Origin: Pseudevernia furfuracea
Lineage: Eukaryota > Ascomycota > Lecanoromycetes > Lecanorales > Parmeliaceae
Assembly (NCBI GenBank): GCA_022315425.1
Contig: JAIUPT010000036.1
Coordinates: forward strand, 744,001 to 808,000
Direction of reading: 5' to 3'
Length of the DNA stretch: 64,000 bases
Under the pieces are notes generated by a model, which searched no databases, had not been told where the DNA came from, and saw only the letters and a program-made list of their open reading frames with translations. Below, in pieces: positions 1 to 9,348 of the stretch (positions within the stretch are counted from its first letter, which is position 1; every line of letters begins with the position of its first letter). Position numbers and translations under genes: made by a program.

Positions 1-95
1 CGTTTCACCTTCCCGATACACGGGTCCTGTTACCGGCAAAGACAAGAATTAGTCCGGGCTTATAACAACAGCAAAAACATCGCAAAGGCCGCCTA

Positions 96-1173
96 CTAAC
101 CCTTCGTCGGGTGGACGAGAAACCCCGGCTTGAACATGTCAATGGTCCGCGCGTTCGTCCACTCGGCCAATGAATCCCAGTCAATGCACTGATGGGCCGT
201 TGCTGCAGCTTGTGGTTTGCGGCTGGTGTTCCCCCATCGGTATGTTACCATACCGACATCGCCATGGCACATTGCGGATTTGCGCAGATGATTTAAGCAG
301 TGTTCTTCGTCGGCATTAGCTTCTTTGCACGGCAGCGAGGAAAGACAGAAGCGAGGTGCAGACTCGCAATGCGTCTTGAAGTCCTACCAGAATGTAGCCT
401 GTTCTCTTCTCGCTGAGCATCGTCAAGGTTCGGGTAATAGTGCTCTTGGTACATGTGCGTATGCATCCATTTCTGACAAAATCATTAGCTAAAAGTATGT
501 CAAGACCATTGACAATGGAAGACTGACCACACAGTGGATCTCGTGATAAATGTTTAACGTCCCAGCGTAGCCTGAACCATCAGGTAGCTGGACTGCGTCT
601 TCGTCGCGGTTGAAAGCTATTAAGTCTTCGAGAGAGAAGCGAACATTCATCTCTGTAGGCAACGACACGTAAGCATCCGCTATGAAGATCGTATTTCGGA
701 TGCGACTTGCTCCCAAGTAGTCCGTCCCACGCTGCTTCAAGTTCAGGTCGAGGATAACCTGAATATGGGCCCTCATGGCCATCTCCGGAGTTGAATTCAT
801 GTAGGTCCCACCGTAACGCTTCATTCGCGGGAGCTGCCATCAGTCAGCAATTGAGATCAGTGAGGGACGCGTAGCTCGAATCGCTTGCGGACTCATTGGA
901 AAACGTACAATAGAGGAGGTTGCGTTTTTGTACCACCGGCTTCGACCGCGAATCCAAGGCAAGAATAGCTAGTGTCGAATAGATGAGAAAAATGAACAAG
1001 TGAACACAGAAGGGCAGAAGATATCGTCTCCAGAAACGCTGACGATGTGGGTTCTCCGACGCTTCAGTCATGAACGACACTTTTTCCAACAGGTCATGAC
1101 GGGAAGCGCTGCCGGTCACAGTCTCAGAGGAAGCTCTGTCTGATGGACTGTTACCGCTGTACTCTTCGTGCAT
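96..1173 (-). CDS. UstYa-family (DUF3328) oxidase, copy 1
   Basis: Five exons: complement(join(96..304, 388..472, 528..652, 711..833, 909..1173)), 268 residues, in phase throughout. Seen: a cytosolic N-terminus, one membrane helix at about residues 51-73, then a luminal domain with the two family motifs, HEIHC (166-170) and EHCLNHLRK (from 200). Family knowledge: UstYa proteins (for example in ustiloxin biosynthesis) carry HxxHC motifs and catalyse oxidative macrocyclisation of ribosomal peptides. The intron at 653-710 has a GC donor (GCAAGT); a GT donor nearby would throw the conserved C-terminal half out of frame, so the GC-AG model is preferred. Intron positions match those of the second copy at 7491-8721, so the two are paralogues. 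It is transcribed away from the precursor gene at 2674. The end at base 96 is a clear stop. Substrate is inferred from the neighbour. Confidence 0.9.
653..710 (-). other. GC-AG intron in UstYa copy 1
   Basis: 58-nt intron with donor GCAAGT, branch point CTTAC and acceptor CTACAG. Removing it joins the AWDGLLG segment to MNVRFSLEDL in frame; the alternative GTCGCA donor does not. The paralogue at 7491-8721 has an intron at the same place with a normal GT donor. Confidence 0.75.
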
Positions 1174-1435
1174 TTCCAGTGAACCTGCTCGATATCTTGT
1201 GATTGATTTCGAAATTCCCGCTGGTCAAAGATGAGCAGCGTTAGAAGACGTGGGAGAAGAGCATGCTCTCTCGCCCCTCGGCTTGCGGATAAAGGTGAGT
1301 CAAGGCGAGACCTGAAAATAAGCCTATCTCTTTGTGAGCAAGGGTTCACAGAACCCATGTAGTGTGCAGTCGACCTGATACATTCGGAAGTCATGATGAT
1401 GTGGTCTTCACACAAGGCCATTTTCGGTTTGATTT

Positions 1436-1482
1436 CATGCTCGGTCAATGCGCTAACGTTCATGCTCGGTCAACGCGCTAAC
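1436..1482. repeat. 25-bp tandem duplication
   Basis: Two adjacent copies of CATGCTCGGTCAAYGCGCTAAC (1436-1460 and 1461-1482) in the upstream region of UstYa copy 1. They differ at one base. It could be a duplicated promoter element; no factor is recognised. Confidence 0.7.
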
Positions 1483-2673
1483 ACTCTCCGGCAAGAATCA
1501 TCAGTAGGTATGTGCAGAGATCCAAGGGTGACCAAGTTTCGAAAGCGTTCTCAGTAGACTTGCTTCGAACGAAGTTTAATGTGATGTAAACCTTTCAATT
1601 CACACGCTTCTCACTTTAGGTTGCAGTAGTAAAGTAGTGCTTATTCGCCGAAGCGCAGACGCGTCTCGCGAGAATAAAGTATTACCAGTACAGTACTTTA
1701 TTGAACAGGCCGGCAATGAGATCGGTGAGGTTGGTATTTTCTTGTCACATTGATTCTTTTACGGTATTGAAACAAGTCACCTACCTGAAAACAAGGTAGG
1801 CCATTCCAACAAAAGCCCTAGTCAGCATATTGAAGACGCCCTGGCATGCGATTGACCAAGAATTGTTGCTCCCCACTGCAACTTTTGGCTATCCTGTCAC
1901 TTCCACTTCAATACATTTCGCAAGACGTAGATTTTGCACCGACCAAGCTTCTTCACGAAATTCAATTAGGCTCCGAAGTACTCATAGGTTGATGCCATCC
2001 TCTGAAAACGATGGACGAGGATGGTGTCTCGTGATCACCCATACGCTTCGTATTTTTGACGACTTTCGCTGTACCACGTGGTACGACTCACCTTTGCACA
2101 CGCTGAGCCGAGAGATAGCTAGCTCTGCTGCTGCTCGCAATTAATACTATCTTCTCCATGCAAACATCACGGATCCGCCAAACCAGCGCTAAAACCTTTA
2201 TCGCGTGGCTCAACTCCATCCTCTGAATCATTGGTTTGACAATGCAGATTCGGTAATCCAAGTTCGACTTGCTGACAGCGTCTAGCTACAAAGTTAACGT
2301 CGGAAGCCAGAGCCCGTGTGCCACCCAGAAGGATGGTTGGAGGGTTGGTCATTCACCATCTTAGCCTCGTCTGTACTCGTACTCAGAAGCCGTGACCAGT
2401 CGCGATGGCATAGTACTCAGTGTACTCAATCTGCCTGCATCAGCCCATGCATGGTCATACGGAACAGCAAGGAGTGACCTGGCGGTTAGTTGTGAATATT
2501 ATGAGCATCCAAAAGGATAAAAGGAAGAGGTGCCCCAGTAGATAATTCAGCCAGACCGCCAATCGAATTCGACCAAGAAACATCGTATCCTTTCTCTGCA
2601 AGAAGCACCCTGTCCATTCTCCAAGAACTGCCTACCACTCGTCAACCTTCCTTATCCGACACAGCACTTCAAG
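1483..2673. other. intergenic region between UstYa copy 1 and the precursor gene
   Basis: Divergent promoter region shared by the minus-strand oxidase and the plus-strand precursor. Short open frames at 1830-2144 (+) and 2167-2352 (-) have no recognisable motif and are taken as chance. The only distinctive element seen is the palindrome at 2071-2084. Confidence 0.5.
2071..2084. promoter_or_regulatory. 14-bp perfect palindrome with a CACGTG core
   Basis: GTACCACGTGGTAC, about 590 bp upstream of the precursor start codon. CACGTG is a typical bHLH/bZIP target. A bZIP factor is encoded at 20368-21924, so a regulatory link is possible but only inferred. Confidence 0.4.
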
Positions 2674-3323
2674 ATGCGTCAATCAACCTTGATATGGCTT
2701 CTCCCGGCTCTTGCAGCTCTCGGAGCTGCTGCTCCTGCACTAAGTTTGGAACTCCCATTGCTTTTCCGTCGTCCATTTGACTAAGATATGACAAAGGAGG
2801 AGTTCCAGCTCTTGCTCGCCGAGCTGATGCCGATACTGCATCGGAGTATGTCGTCGACAAGCGAGCTGATGCCGATACTGCATCCGAGTATGTCGTTGAT
2901 AAACGAGCTGATGCCGATACTGCATCCGAGTACGTCGTCGACAAGCGAGCTGATGCGGACACTGCGTCCGAGTACGTCGTCGACAAGCGGGCTGATGCGG
3001 ACACTGCGTCCGAATACGTCGTCGACAAGCGGGCTGATGCGGACACTGCGTCCGAATACGTCGTCGACAAGAGGGCTGATGCGGACACTGCCTCCGAATA
3101 CGTCGTCGACAAGAGGGCTGATGCGGACACTGCCTCCGAATACGTCGTCGACAAGAGGGCTGATGCGGACACTGCCTCCGAATACGTCGTCGACAAGAGG
3201 GCTGATGCGGACACTGCCTCCGAATACGTCGTCGACAAGAGGGCTGATGCGGACACTGCCTCCGAATACGTCGTCGACAAGAGGGCTGATGCTGACACTG
3301 CGTCCGACTATGTCGTCGACTAA
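2674..3323 (+). CDS. secreted repeat precursor of a Kex2-processed peptide (dikaritin-like RiPP)
   Basis: Exons 2674-2743 and 2809-3323, 194 residues. Exon 1 encodes a signal peptide starting MRQSTLIWLLPALAALGAAA. The 65-nt intron (2744-2808, GTTTGG...CCAG) is needed because exon 1 otherwise stops at once; splicing leads in phase into LARR and then into twelve tandem 14-residue units, ADADTASEYVVDKR, the last ending SDYVVD and stop. Each unit ends in the dibasic KR of Kex2-type proteases. Known family: ustiloxin, phomopsin and asperipin precursors have this build (signal peptide, repeated core with Tyr, KR sites) and sit beside UstYa genes, as here. Inferred product: a short peptide containing Tyr-Val-Val-Asp, probably oxidatively cyclised. 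An alpha-type mating pheromone is unlikely: there is no Trp or Cys in the unit. Other frames across the repeat are longer-looking artefacts of its periodicity. Confidence 0.93.
2823..3320 (+). repeat. 12 x 42-bp tandem repeat coding for the core peptide
   Basis: Units start at 2823, 2865, 2907, 2949, 2991, 3033, 3075, 3117, 3159, 3201, 3243 and 3285. Units 7-11 (3075-3284) are identical at the DNA level. Units 1-11 differ only at synonymous sites; unit 12 has Glu to Asp and lacks KR because the stop follows Asp. Confidence 0.97.
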
Positions 3324-4595
3324 GAAAAGGCGGGCTTGAGAAGAGTCGATGAGAACAATCTTAATCAGGTATGCGGAAATGTTCTTCACACTTCATGTAG
3401 GGTGTCGCTGAATAAGTAAAGCACTCTTGGCAGTTTCTTCGCCAGTATGGGAACGCAACAATGATGGAGGGAGCTTGGACGATGGACTAGTGCTTTTACA
3501 GTCTTTTATCAGAAAGGAGAAAGGGGATATGCGTACCACATTCATTTGCCGCCGACTTTCAAGTTGTTGTTTCGGTTGGTTTATATAGCTGCCTGGTGAA
3601 CAATAGTTGTCAATGAGAGGGCTTTTCTTGGACTCGCGCTTTTGTGGTTCCGAAAACGGACGTGTATAGTTGAGCACCTCGCCGGAGTAGGGTTCTTTGC
3701 CTTGCAGATCTCCTAATATCATGATCGAAGATCTCGACTTCGATGGAGCTGGGCAGCTTTTTACTTTTGTTTTCGGGAGTCGGTTGTACAAAAACGTAAT
3801 TGGACGTGGTGAATTTGGAGGAAGGGCATGTGACGATATCTGAGGGTACTCAGGCTTTCAGCCAGGATTGGGAAGGTCTTCTATGACGTGGGCTTGACTG
3901 GGATCGCCATTGAATTTGTTAGGATCTTTGATCTTGATTCGAGATTGAGTGATTTGCCTAGGCCCAGGCATAGGTAGAGGCATATTGCAGAAACCTTGCG
4001 GTTACGGTGAGCTTGCAAGTGAGGGAGCAGCGGCTTGACTGCGGAAATCTTGCGATTATGAGCTTCCGAATTTTGTGTATGGAAAATCGGTTCATCTTTC
4101 GGAATCTCGTGCATTGAAATTGTGGCCGGCGGAGAAAGAGGAAGAGGAAAAGGAAGAGGGAGCTCTTGTCAGCGGGAGGTTATCGAGTAAGTAGATGGAG
4201 GCGATCAAGGTCATCTTCGTGGGACGTGATTGAATGAAGTCGTGCAATCGTGATCTCGGCCGTGGATTTGCGGGTCGTGATATCTTGGTTGGGTCTAGAG
4301 TAAGTAGGGAGACAACTGGCGGCGTCATGCCTAATGATACTTCCGTGATTCTCTTTCTAGTCCTGTTTGTTGCCTGGGAATTGAGGCCAGGGCCCAGGAG
4401 TATGTTGCAGGCTGTATGGAGGATTGATCACATTAATCTTACTGTCTATCTCTTAGTGGGCTCGTACTCGTACAATTGGGCTTTGCAGCATTACCCTAGT
4501 GGGGTTAGTGTGGCAGATCATGTAGGTAGTCATCCCGCTTAGAGCCTCAGAGCTTTTCCACGATCTTCAATCAATCGATCATCAAGCATTCAAGC
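3324..4595. other. stretch without a supported gene
   Basis: Open frames at 3393-3791, 3881-4114 and 4092-4328 (all minus) and 4234-4542 (plus) are short, overlap each other and show no family motif I recognise. Minus-strand gene remnants cannot be excluded, as a decayed gene lies immediately to the right. Confidence 0.4.
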
Positions 4596-5530
4596 ATCCA
4601 GTTGACCCAATGATTTCAAGTTGTAGGTCCTTGTTTGGATATTCCAATCAACCTTCCAGACGACGAGCTTCCCTAACACAACCTTCCGTCCCACCACAAC
4701 TTGCAAGTCAATCCACCAATCAAAACCTTCTCGCGTCTTCCGCACAATCCTAGCCAACAACTCACCTGATAATGAGAAACCATACCTCCTCAAGCGCCAT
4801 CATCCAATCATTCGTCTTAGCAAGGGCTTGAAATCCTCCGGCCCATCCCAACCATCTCCCGTTCCGTCATTCGGAATAGCAAATTGATGCTTCTTGAAAT
4901 TCTCTAACGTGGTGCATGAACGCATCCAGGGCAAAGTGATAGACAGCTTAATGGCGAACTTGTGCCAGATCTCGGTGATGTGATCCGCGTTGTGTTTCGA
5001 AATGGAGGGTGAAGGGGAGTGGGCGGAAACAGTACCAGAGCCGAAACCATCCCACTGCAGATATCCACTCGGCTCAAGCGTCTTGCTTAAATTCCGCAGC
5101 AGGAGGACTGGGTTGCCGTGCTGGACGACGGTGGCCAAGGCGCGAACATGAACAATTTCGACTTTATCCTGGAGGGGTTCGGAGGGGTCTTCAAAGGCGT
5201 CTCGGACTTGTAGTGAGACGTTTTTGGGTTTGTTGACTTTGGCTGGGTCTTGTTTGGGAGAAAGATCGAAACTTTCGGGCGGCCATGGTGAGGAGACTCC
5301 TTGGGCGAGGTCTAGGAGCCAGCAACCGTTTCCGGTTGCCAGTCCGCGATTCGCCAGTTGCAAGCGGTTTTTGGAATGGATGGGTGCACGATGTGGCCTA
5401 GATGTTCCTTCCATGTCCAATATTGTAGACGTAACCTGGTTGAAAGTGAGTGTCTCGGCTGTAACAGCAGCGTTGTGGACTGGTCGTTTTGACCTTGCTG
5501 AGTCGTGGAAGCCGCGAGTGAACATCTACT
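4596..5530 (-). pseudogene. decayed LaeA/GliN (UMTA)-type methyltransferase
   Basis: The family pattern is plain but spread over three frames. Segment 1, up to about 5345: RLRLQYWTWKEHLGHIVHPS then RIAD. Segment 2, 5340 to about 4820: VATGNGCWLLDLAQ-like motif I, EIVHVRALATVVQ, and LEPSGYLQWDG. Segment 3, about 4815-4750: WMMALEEV. The join at about 5341 falls inside the SAM-binding motif and no intron signals fit, and the join near 4815 would need an intron of about 26 nt; both therefore look like frameshifts. Known: methyltransferases of this type occur in fungal secondary-metabolite clusters, and ustiloxin and phomopsin clusters include methyltransferases. Inferred: a tailoring gene lost from this pathway, its job perhaps taken by the intact methyltransferase at 5898-6572. 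Two sequencing errors would be the alternative. Confidence 0.65.
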
Positions 5531-5661
5531 CTGCGCTAACGGAAGTCTTTAGTCCTTGCTTATTTGCTATGGCTCGTTGAATATTGGCGTCGCGTCGATT
5601 AGATTACTAGTAATGGCGTTAATCGAGAGACAAGAGGCTCCTCTCATCAGTTCAAGCTTAG

Positions 5662-5886
5662 TCAACCCTTCGAAGCAGACCCTTCATTAATGGCAGCCCA
5701 GTGTCTTTTCAGATGCTCAGCGCGTTTTTCTATGTGCCGCCGCACATCTCTGAACGACATTCTCACCATGCACTGCTCAAACTCGATCTCCTGCACACCA
5801 AAATTGCGAGCCTTCAAGAACGCAGATAAAGGAGAAAGCGAAAGATAGGAGGTTGCAGAAGAAGAGTTGATGAATATTGTCGTTGT
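5662..5886 (-). other. unassigned open frame
   Basis: A continuous minus-strand frame ends at the stop 5662-5664 and contains FLKARNFGVQEIEFEQCMVR and a basic helix-like stretch, RDVRRHIEKRAEHLKRHW. It has the look of the C-terminus of a real protein but has no convincing start, lies between two methyltransferase genes, and matches no family I can name. It may be a gene fragment. Confidence 0.3.
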
Positions 5887-5897
5887 GATCTGTGCTA

Positions 5898-6572
5898 TTA
5901 TTGCCGCTCTTTAACAACTGCTAGTAGAAAGCCATCAAACATCTCCTCGGCTTTTCCCTTGTGACTAGAGATCGTAGACACAAGCGTCGCACTTACCGTG
6001 TCCTCTCTACCCACTTTTGTTACCAACGACTCATCACCCTCGCCCACATTCTCACTCTCCAACAGCTCCCTAATCACATTATCCACATAAATACACCCGT
6101 TCCCCCTGGCCAACTTTACCGCCCACTGGAAATACTGCCACTGCTCCTCCCAGGCCGCATCGATAAAAATGAAATCAAATTTGCGCCCCTCCGCCGCAAG
6201 CTTGGGCAGCACGTGCAGCGCCGCGCCCAAGATTATCTCCACGTCCAGCCCCTTGGTGTTGTCAAGCGCAACATCCCTATGTTTCGCATCGATCTCGATG
6301 CTTGTGACCTTTGCGCCAGTGCGCGCGAACCAGATGGTCGAGTAACCTCCCAAGGTGCCGATTTCAAGCACGGACTTGGCATTGATGAGTTGGCATTGGA
6401 GAGCGAGGTATTGGCCTTGGAGGTCGGAGATGGTGATTGCTGGTAGGCCGTTAGCAGCGGAGTTGGTAAGTGCATGGTCGAGTTGCGGGTCGGGTTTGAG
6501 GAGGCTGGTACGGGCTTGGGCGTCGACCCTGCTGGCTTGGTGGAGCAAGTCGGCCGAGGAGGAGGAGGACAT
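5898..6572 (-). CDS. small class I SAM-dependent methyltransferase (CCoAOMT/Methyltransf_24-like)
   Basis: Intronless, 224 residues, start ATG at 6572. Motif I is LEIGTLGGYSTIW (69-81), the acidic residue that binds the SAM ribose is in TSIEID (90-95), and FIFIDAAWEEQ (134-144) matches the post-motif region of the small O-methyltransferases, where the usual IDADK metal-site motif is altered to IDAAW. Length is usual for the family (about 220-230). Family members methylate catechols, caffeoyl-CoA and diverse secondary metabolites. In this setting O- or N-methylation of the cyclised peptide, or of the Tyr ring after oxidation, is plausible but not shown. It lies between the decayed methyltransferase and UstYa copy 2, divergent from the latter across 918 bp. 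Confidence 0.88.
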   Translation of the reverse strand: MSSSSSADLLHQASRVDAQARTSLLKPDPQLDHALTNSAANGLPAITISDLQGQYLALQCQLINAKSVLEIGTLGGYSTIWFARTGAKVTSIEIDAKHRDVALDNTKGLDVEIILGAALHVLPKLAAEGRKFDFIFIDAAWEEQWQYFQWAVKLARGNGCIYVDNVIRELLESENVGEGDESLVTKVGREDTVSATLVSTISSHKGKAEEMFDGFLLAVVKERQ

Positions 6573-7490
6573 TTTTGGTTTTGGGAGGGTTACGGGTTCG
6601 GGGATTAGAGTTAATTAAGCCTTTTGAATAATTCACGGTGAATGCGACGTGGGACTATACGACTTTGGCGTGTGTAAGGAGGGGTTACTCCTCACCAAGT
6701 TGTCGGATAACGCACCGCTTACAAAGTTGGGCCAGTATTTCCAAAAGTAGGGTTAGGGCTTGCCCAGGGGTGCCGACCCGGATAGGCTCCCCCTGTTTCT
6801 TTCAATTCTTTCAATTCTTTCACAGACAGGAGTAACTTGGAGTATTTGCTAGACAAGAAGCGGGATAGGCTGATAGTCGGTCCGACGTCAACTCTAGAGT
6901 CTAGAGCTACTCTACTCGGACAGTGAATAATAATACCTCGTAGAAATGTGTGAGGTAGCACTTTTACCTTGTATTTACTCGGCAGTAGTTCTAAGGTACG
7001 GTGAGGCGACCAGGATCCAATGTAATGTAATGCAGTGTAGTAGTGTAATGTAATCACATGTGATGTAATTTCATGTAATGTAATGTAAGATGTAATGTAA
7101 TCCGATCGACAGCTGATATGCAGGAACGTGATCGGAATATATGCATTGTCAACAAGCGCTGCAGCGTCAAGCTAAGCTAAGTCTCGCTTTCTGGTTGTGA
7201 AAACCGAATAAGCGCTGCATCGTCAACGTCAGGTAGTCAGTCAGTTAGTCGAGAGTACTGTCCCACTGCTTTCCTGTTAGTGCCATTGTGAGCAACTTGA
7301 ATGAGACATTGCAGTAGGCATCTTCGCTAAACCGGTGACTTCCATTTCTTAGCCAGAGCCAACCATGCCGAGTCTCATTCCTACCCCCCATTCTCCTTTC
7401 TAATCTGCCTATCCTTTCTTCACCATTGATTCTGGCTGTGAAGGCATCTTTTTCTTTACTAAGAAATCTAATTGGTTGACATCAGAAGAA
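6573..7490. other. divergent intergenic region between methyltransferase and UstYa copy 2
   Basis: No gene seen. Holds a degenerate TAATG-type short repeat (7019-7102) and no other distinctive element. Confidence 0.5.
7019..7102. repeat. degenerate GTAAT/TAATG short tandem repeat
   Basis: Roughly ten interspersed copies of TGTAATG-like units, including an ATCACATGTGAT palindrome, upstream of UstYa copy 2. Low-complexity; function unknown. Confidence 0.7.
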
Positions 7491-8721
7491 ATGCATTCCG
7501 TTTGGCAAGCCATGAAGATGAAAGCTTCTCAGAAAGACCACTATTCTCTGGCGAGATCCTCAGAGGACGATCTGTCCAAAGATGGCTTACTGGAGAAGGA
7601 AGGGAACTTTTACGACCAAAGACCTTCCTTCTGGCGTCGCCATCGAAACATGGTATTAGTCCAGGTAGTACTTCTGGCCCTTTACACTCTAGCCATGTAC
7701 TTTGTGGCGGCCAGGTTACGCTCACAATCCCTCCATGGGCCGAACTTGATCCATTGTATGCCTCCCGTGGAGTGACAGTCTCTTCATCAATGAGGTTTTC
7801 TTGCTGACTGAAACAGCTCCTGCGAGCGAAGCGGTCATCTGGGAAGAACGCGAGTTCACTCTGGGAGACAGAATCCAGGAGAAAAGCAAGTATTCAGGAA
7901 AGCCAAGCCCGGCATTGGATAAAGCATGGCATGATCTCTTGAATGGTACGGTCCACCTGATGCCATGAGCGTCTTTTCCTCATCACGGTTCCGATATTGA
8001 CAATCTCTATAGATGAAAATATTCGTATCGAACCAGAAGTGATGAAGCGTCTCGGTCGTGAGGACATTGGTGTTAGAATACCCGGAGGTGATGGCTATAT
8101 TGGCACCATCAACGTTTACCATGAACTTCATTGCCTAGTAGGAATCCTTTCCGGCTTGAGCCTCGAATACACATTGATCTTCGACAGAAACGACTCCATC
8201 AGTACATGTACCAGGAGGCCTATTGGACGGATCTTGATGACGTTCAAAGAGAGATGAATAGACTGCACAATGGTAAGCAAGTCAATCCTACGATTCATCC
8301 CTGCTTCATCAATCCCAAGCCCATTGCATCACTTGGCAAATACTCACATTGAACTCAGAGCATTGTCTCGATTTCCTGCGCCAGAGCGCCATGTGCCACG
8401 GCGACGTCGGCCTGATTACTTTTGAATGGAGTCCCACCAACCGGATTCCTGTAGCTAACGCCACGACTCACCAATGCGTAAACTGGAACAAGTTAGATCA
8501 GTGGACGAAAGACCGATCTGTCGACATGTTAAAGCCTGGCTGGCTAGTCCATCCGACGCTAGGTACGTGAGACAACGGCTGCTCTCCCCGTTGCAAATTA
8601 GATCTTCAACTGTTGAACCCGTGGCTCATTGATCTGTTTTTTGCTGTAAATAGGTCTTGCATACCCCGATGGTGAAGGTGATAAAATTGGGGCGGCGACT
8701 GGAGGTGGCCATGGTCACTGA
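7491..8721 (+). CDS. UstYa-family (DUF3328) oxidase, copy 2
   Basis: Six exons: join(7491..7755, 7817..7945, 8013..8137, 8188..8272, 8359..8562, 8654..8721), 291 residues, in phase. The ATG at 7491 is chosen as the first ATG of the open frame. Seen: membrane helix at about 54-74; the PASEAV segment after intron 1; HELHC (168-172); EHCLDFLRQ (from 202); and CHGDVGLITFEW, shared with copy 1. The C-terminus is Gly/His-rich (GGGHGH). Family role: oxidative cyclisation of ribosomal peptides in dikaritin pathways, often needing two UstYa proteins together, which fits the two copies here. The first five introns or junctions correspond to those of copy 1. Substrate is inferred from the precursor at 2674-3323. 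Confidence 0.92.
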
Positions 8722-9348
8722 TTACTTGGACACAATTTTGACGAATGGACAGGGTTGATGGATGGAGGGGACTACCTATGTAGCTTCAATGGAACATATT
8801 CTTGGAACCTGTTTGTTGATTCCTACCGCTCCTAGTACAGTTGAAGGAATTGAGTCCATGCATGGTTAATCGATTGACTACTCGTACAACTGTACTTTAC
8901 AAGTCAAAGAGCCAGGAGCATGGAAAAGTTCTCGGTGCGGGATGACTACTGTAAAGTATTTTACATCATGTGCAGAAACTAACCGCATTGGGTATTGCTC
9001 TAGACCCTATTAGGTAAGGTAGGTACCTTAGCTGAACCGCTTACTCCGTACCTTACCTGATGTTTGGCGGAGATATTTAGTTCGTATTAGGTTCGATTCC
9101 TAATGGCGCTGGTACAATAATGGTGTTGCGGTGCTTTTTATTTTCTCCTGAAGCCTTGAGGTAGAGTACTGGCCCTCAATTATAAAAAGGGCTACTAACA
9201 TCATGACCAAACCGGATACTCACTTCGTATCGAGGTCTTCAGCTGAGTGCGACTTCGAAAGGGCATGAAAAAGTATTAAGGCCAGATTGTCCTCACCATA
9301 TTTCAAACTTGGATGCTGCGTTGAAGAAAAAAGAAAAAAACCGCTTAG
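8722..9348. other. convergent intergenic region
   Basis: Lies between UstYa copy 2 and the OPT transporter, 3' ends facing. No gene. Contains the repeat copy at 9086-9150. Confidence 0.5.
9086..9150 (+). repeat. dispersed repeat with tRNA T-arm-like hairpin, copy 1
   Basis: ATTAGG-TTCGATT-CCTAAT (9086-9104) forms a 6-bp stem with a 7-nt loop identical to a tRNA T-loop/B-box (GGTTCGATTCC), followed by TGGCGCTGGTACA and GGTGTTGCGG. A second copy lies at 25617-25680. It resembles the 3' half of a tRNA or of a tRNA-derived SINE; no full cloverleaf is visible. Confidence 0.6.

Noticed and set aside
580..840. UstYa copy 1 as a frameshifted pseudogene
   Set aside because: With GT-AG introns only, the WDGLL and MNVRF segments are in different frames; a GC-AG intron (653-710) restores one frame through to the stop at 96.
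2674..3323. Alpha-factor-like mating pheromone precursor
   Set aside because: The KR-repeat layout fits, but the units lack the Trp/Cys/Gly-Gln-Pro pattern of filamentous-ascomycete pheromones, and UstYa genes flank the locus.
2669..3389. Long open frames in other frames and on the minus strand across the repeat (183, 202 and 209 residues)
   Set aside because: A 42-bp period is divisible by three, so every frame repeats without stops. Only the plus-strand frame reached by splicing 2744-2808 has a signal peptide and dibasic sites.
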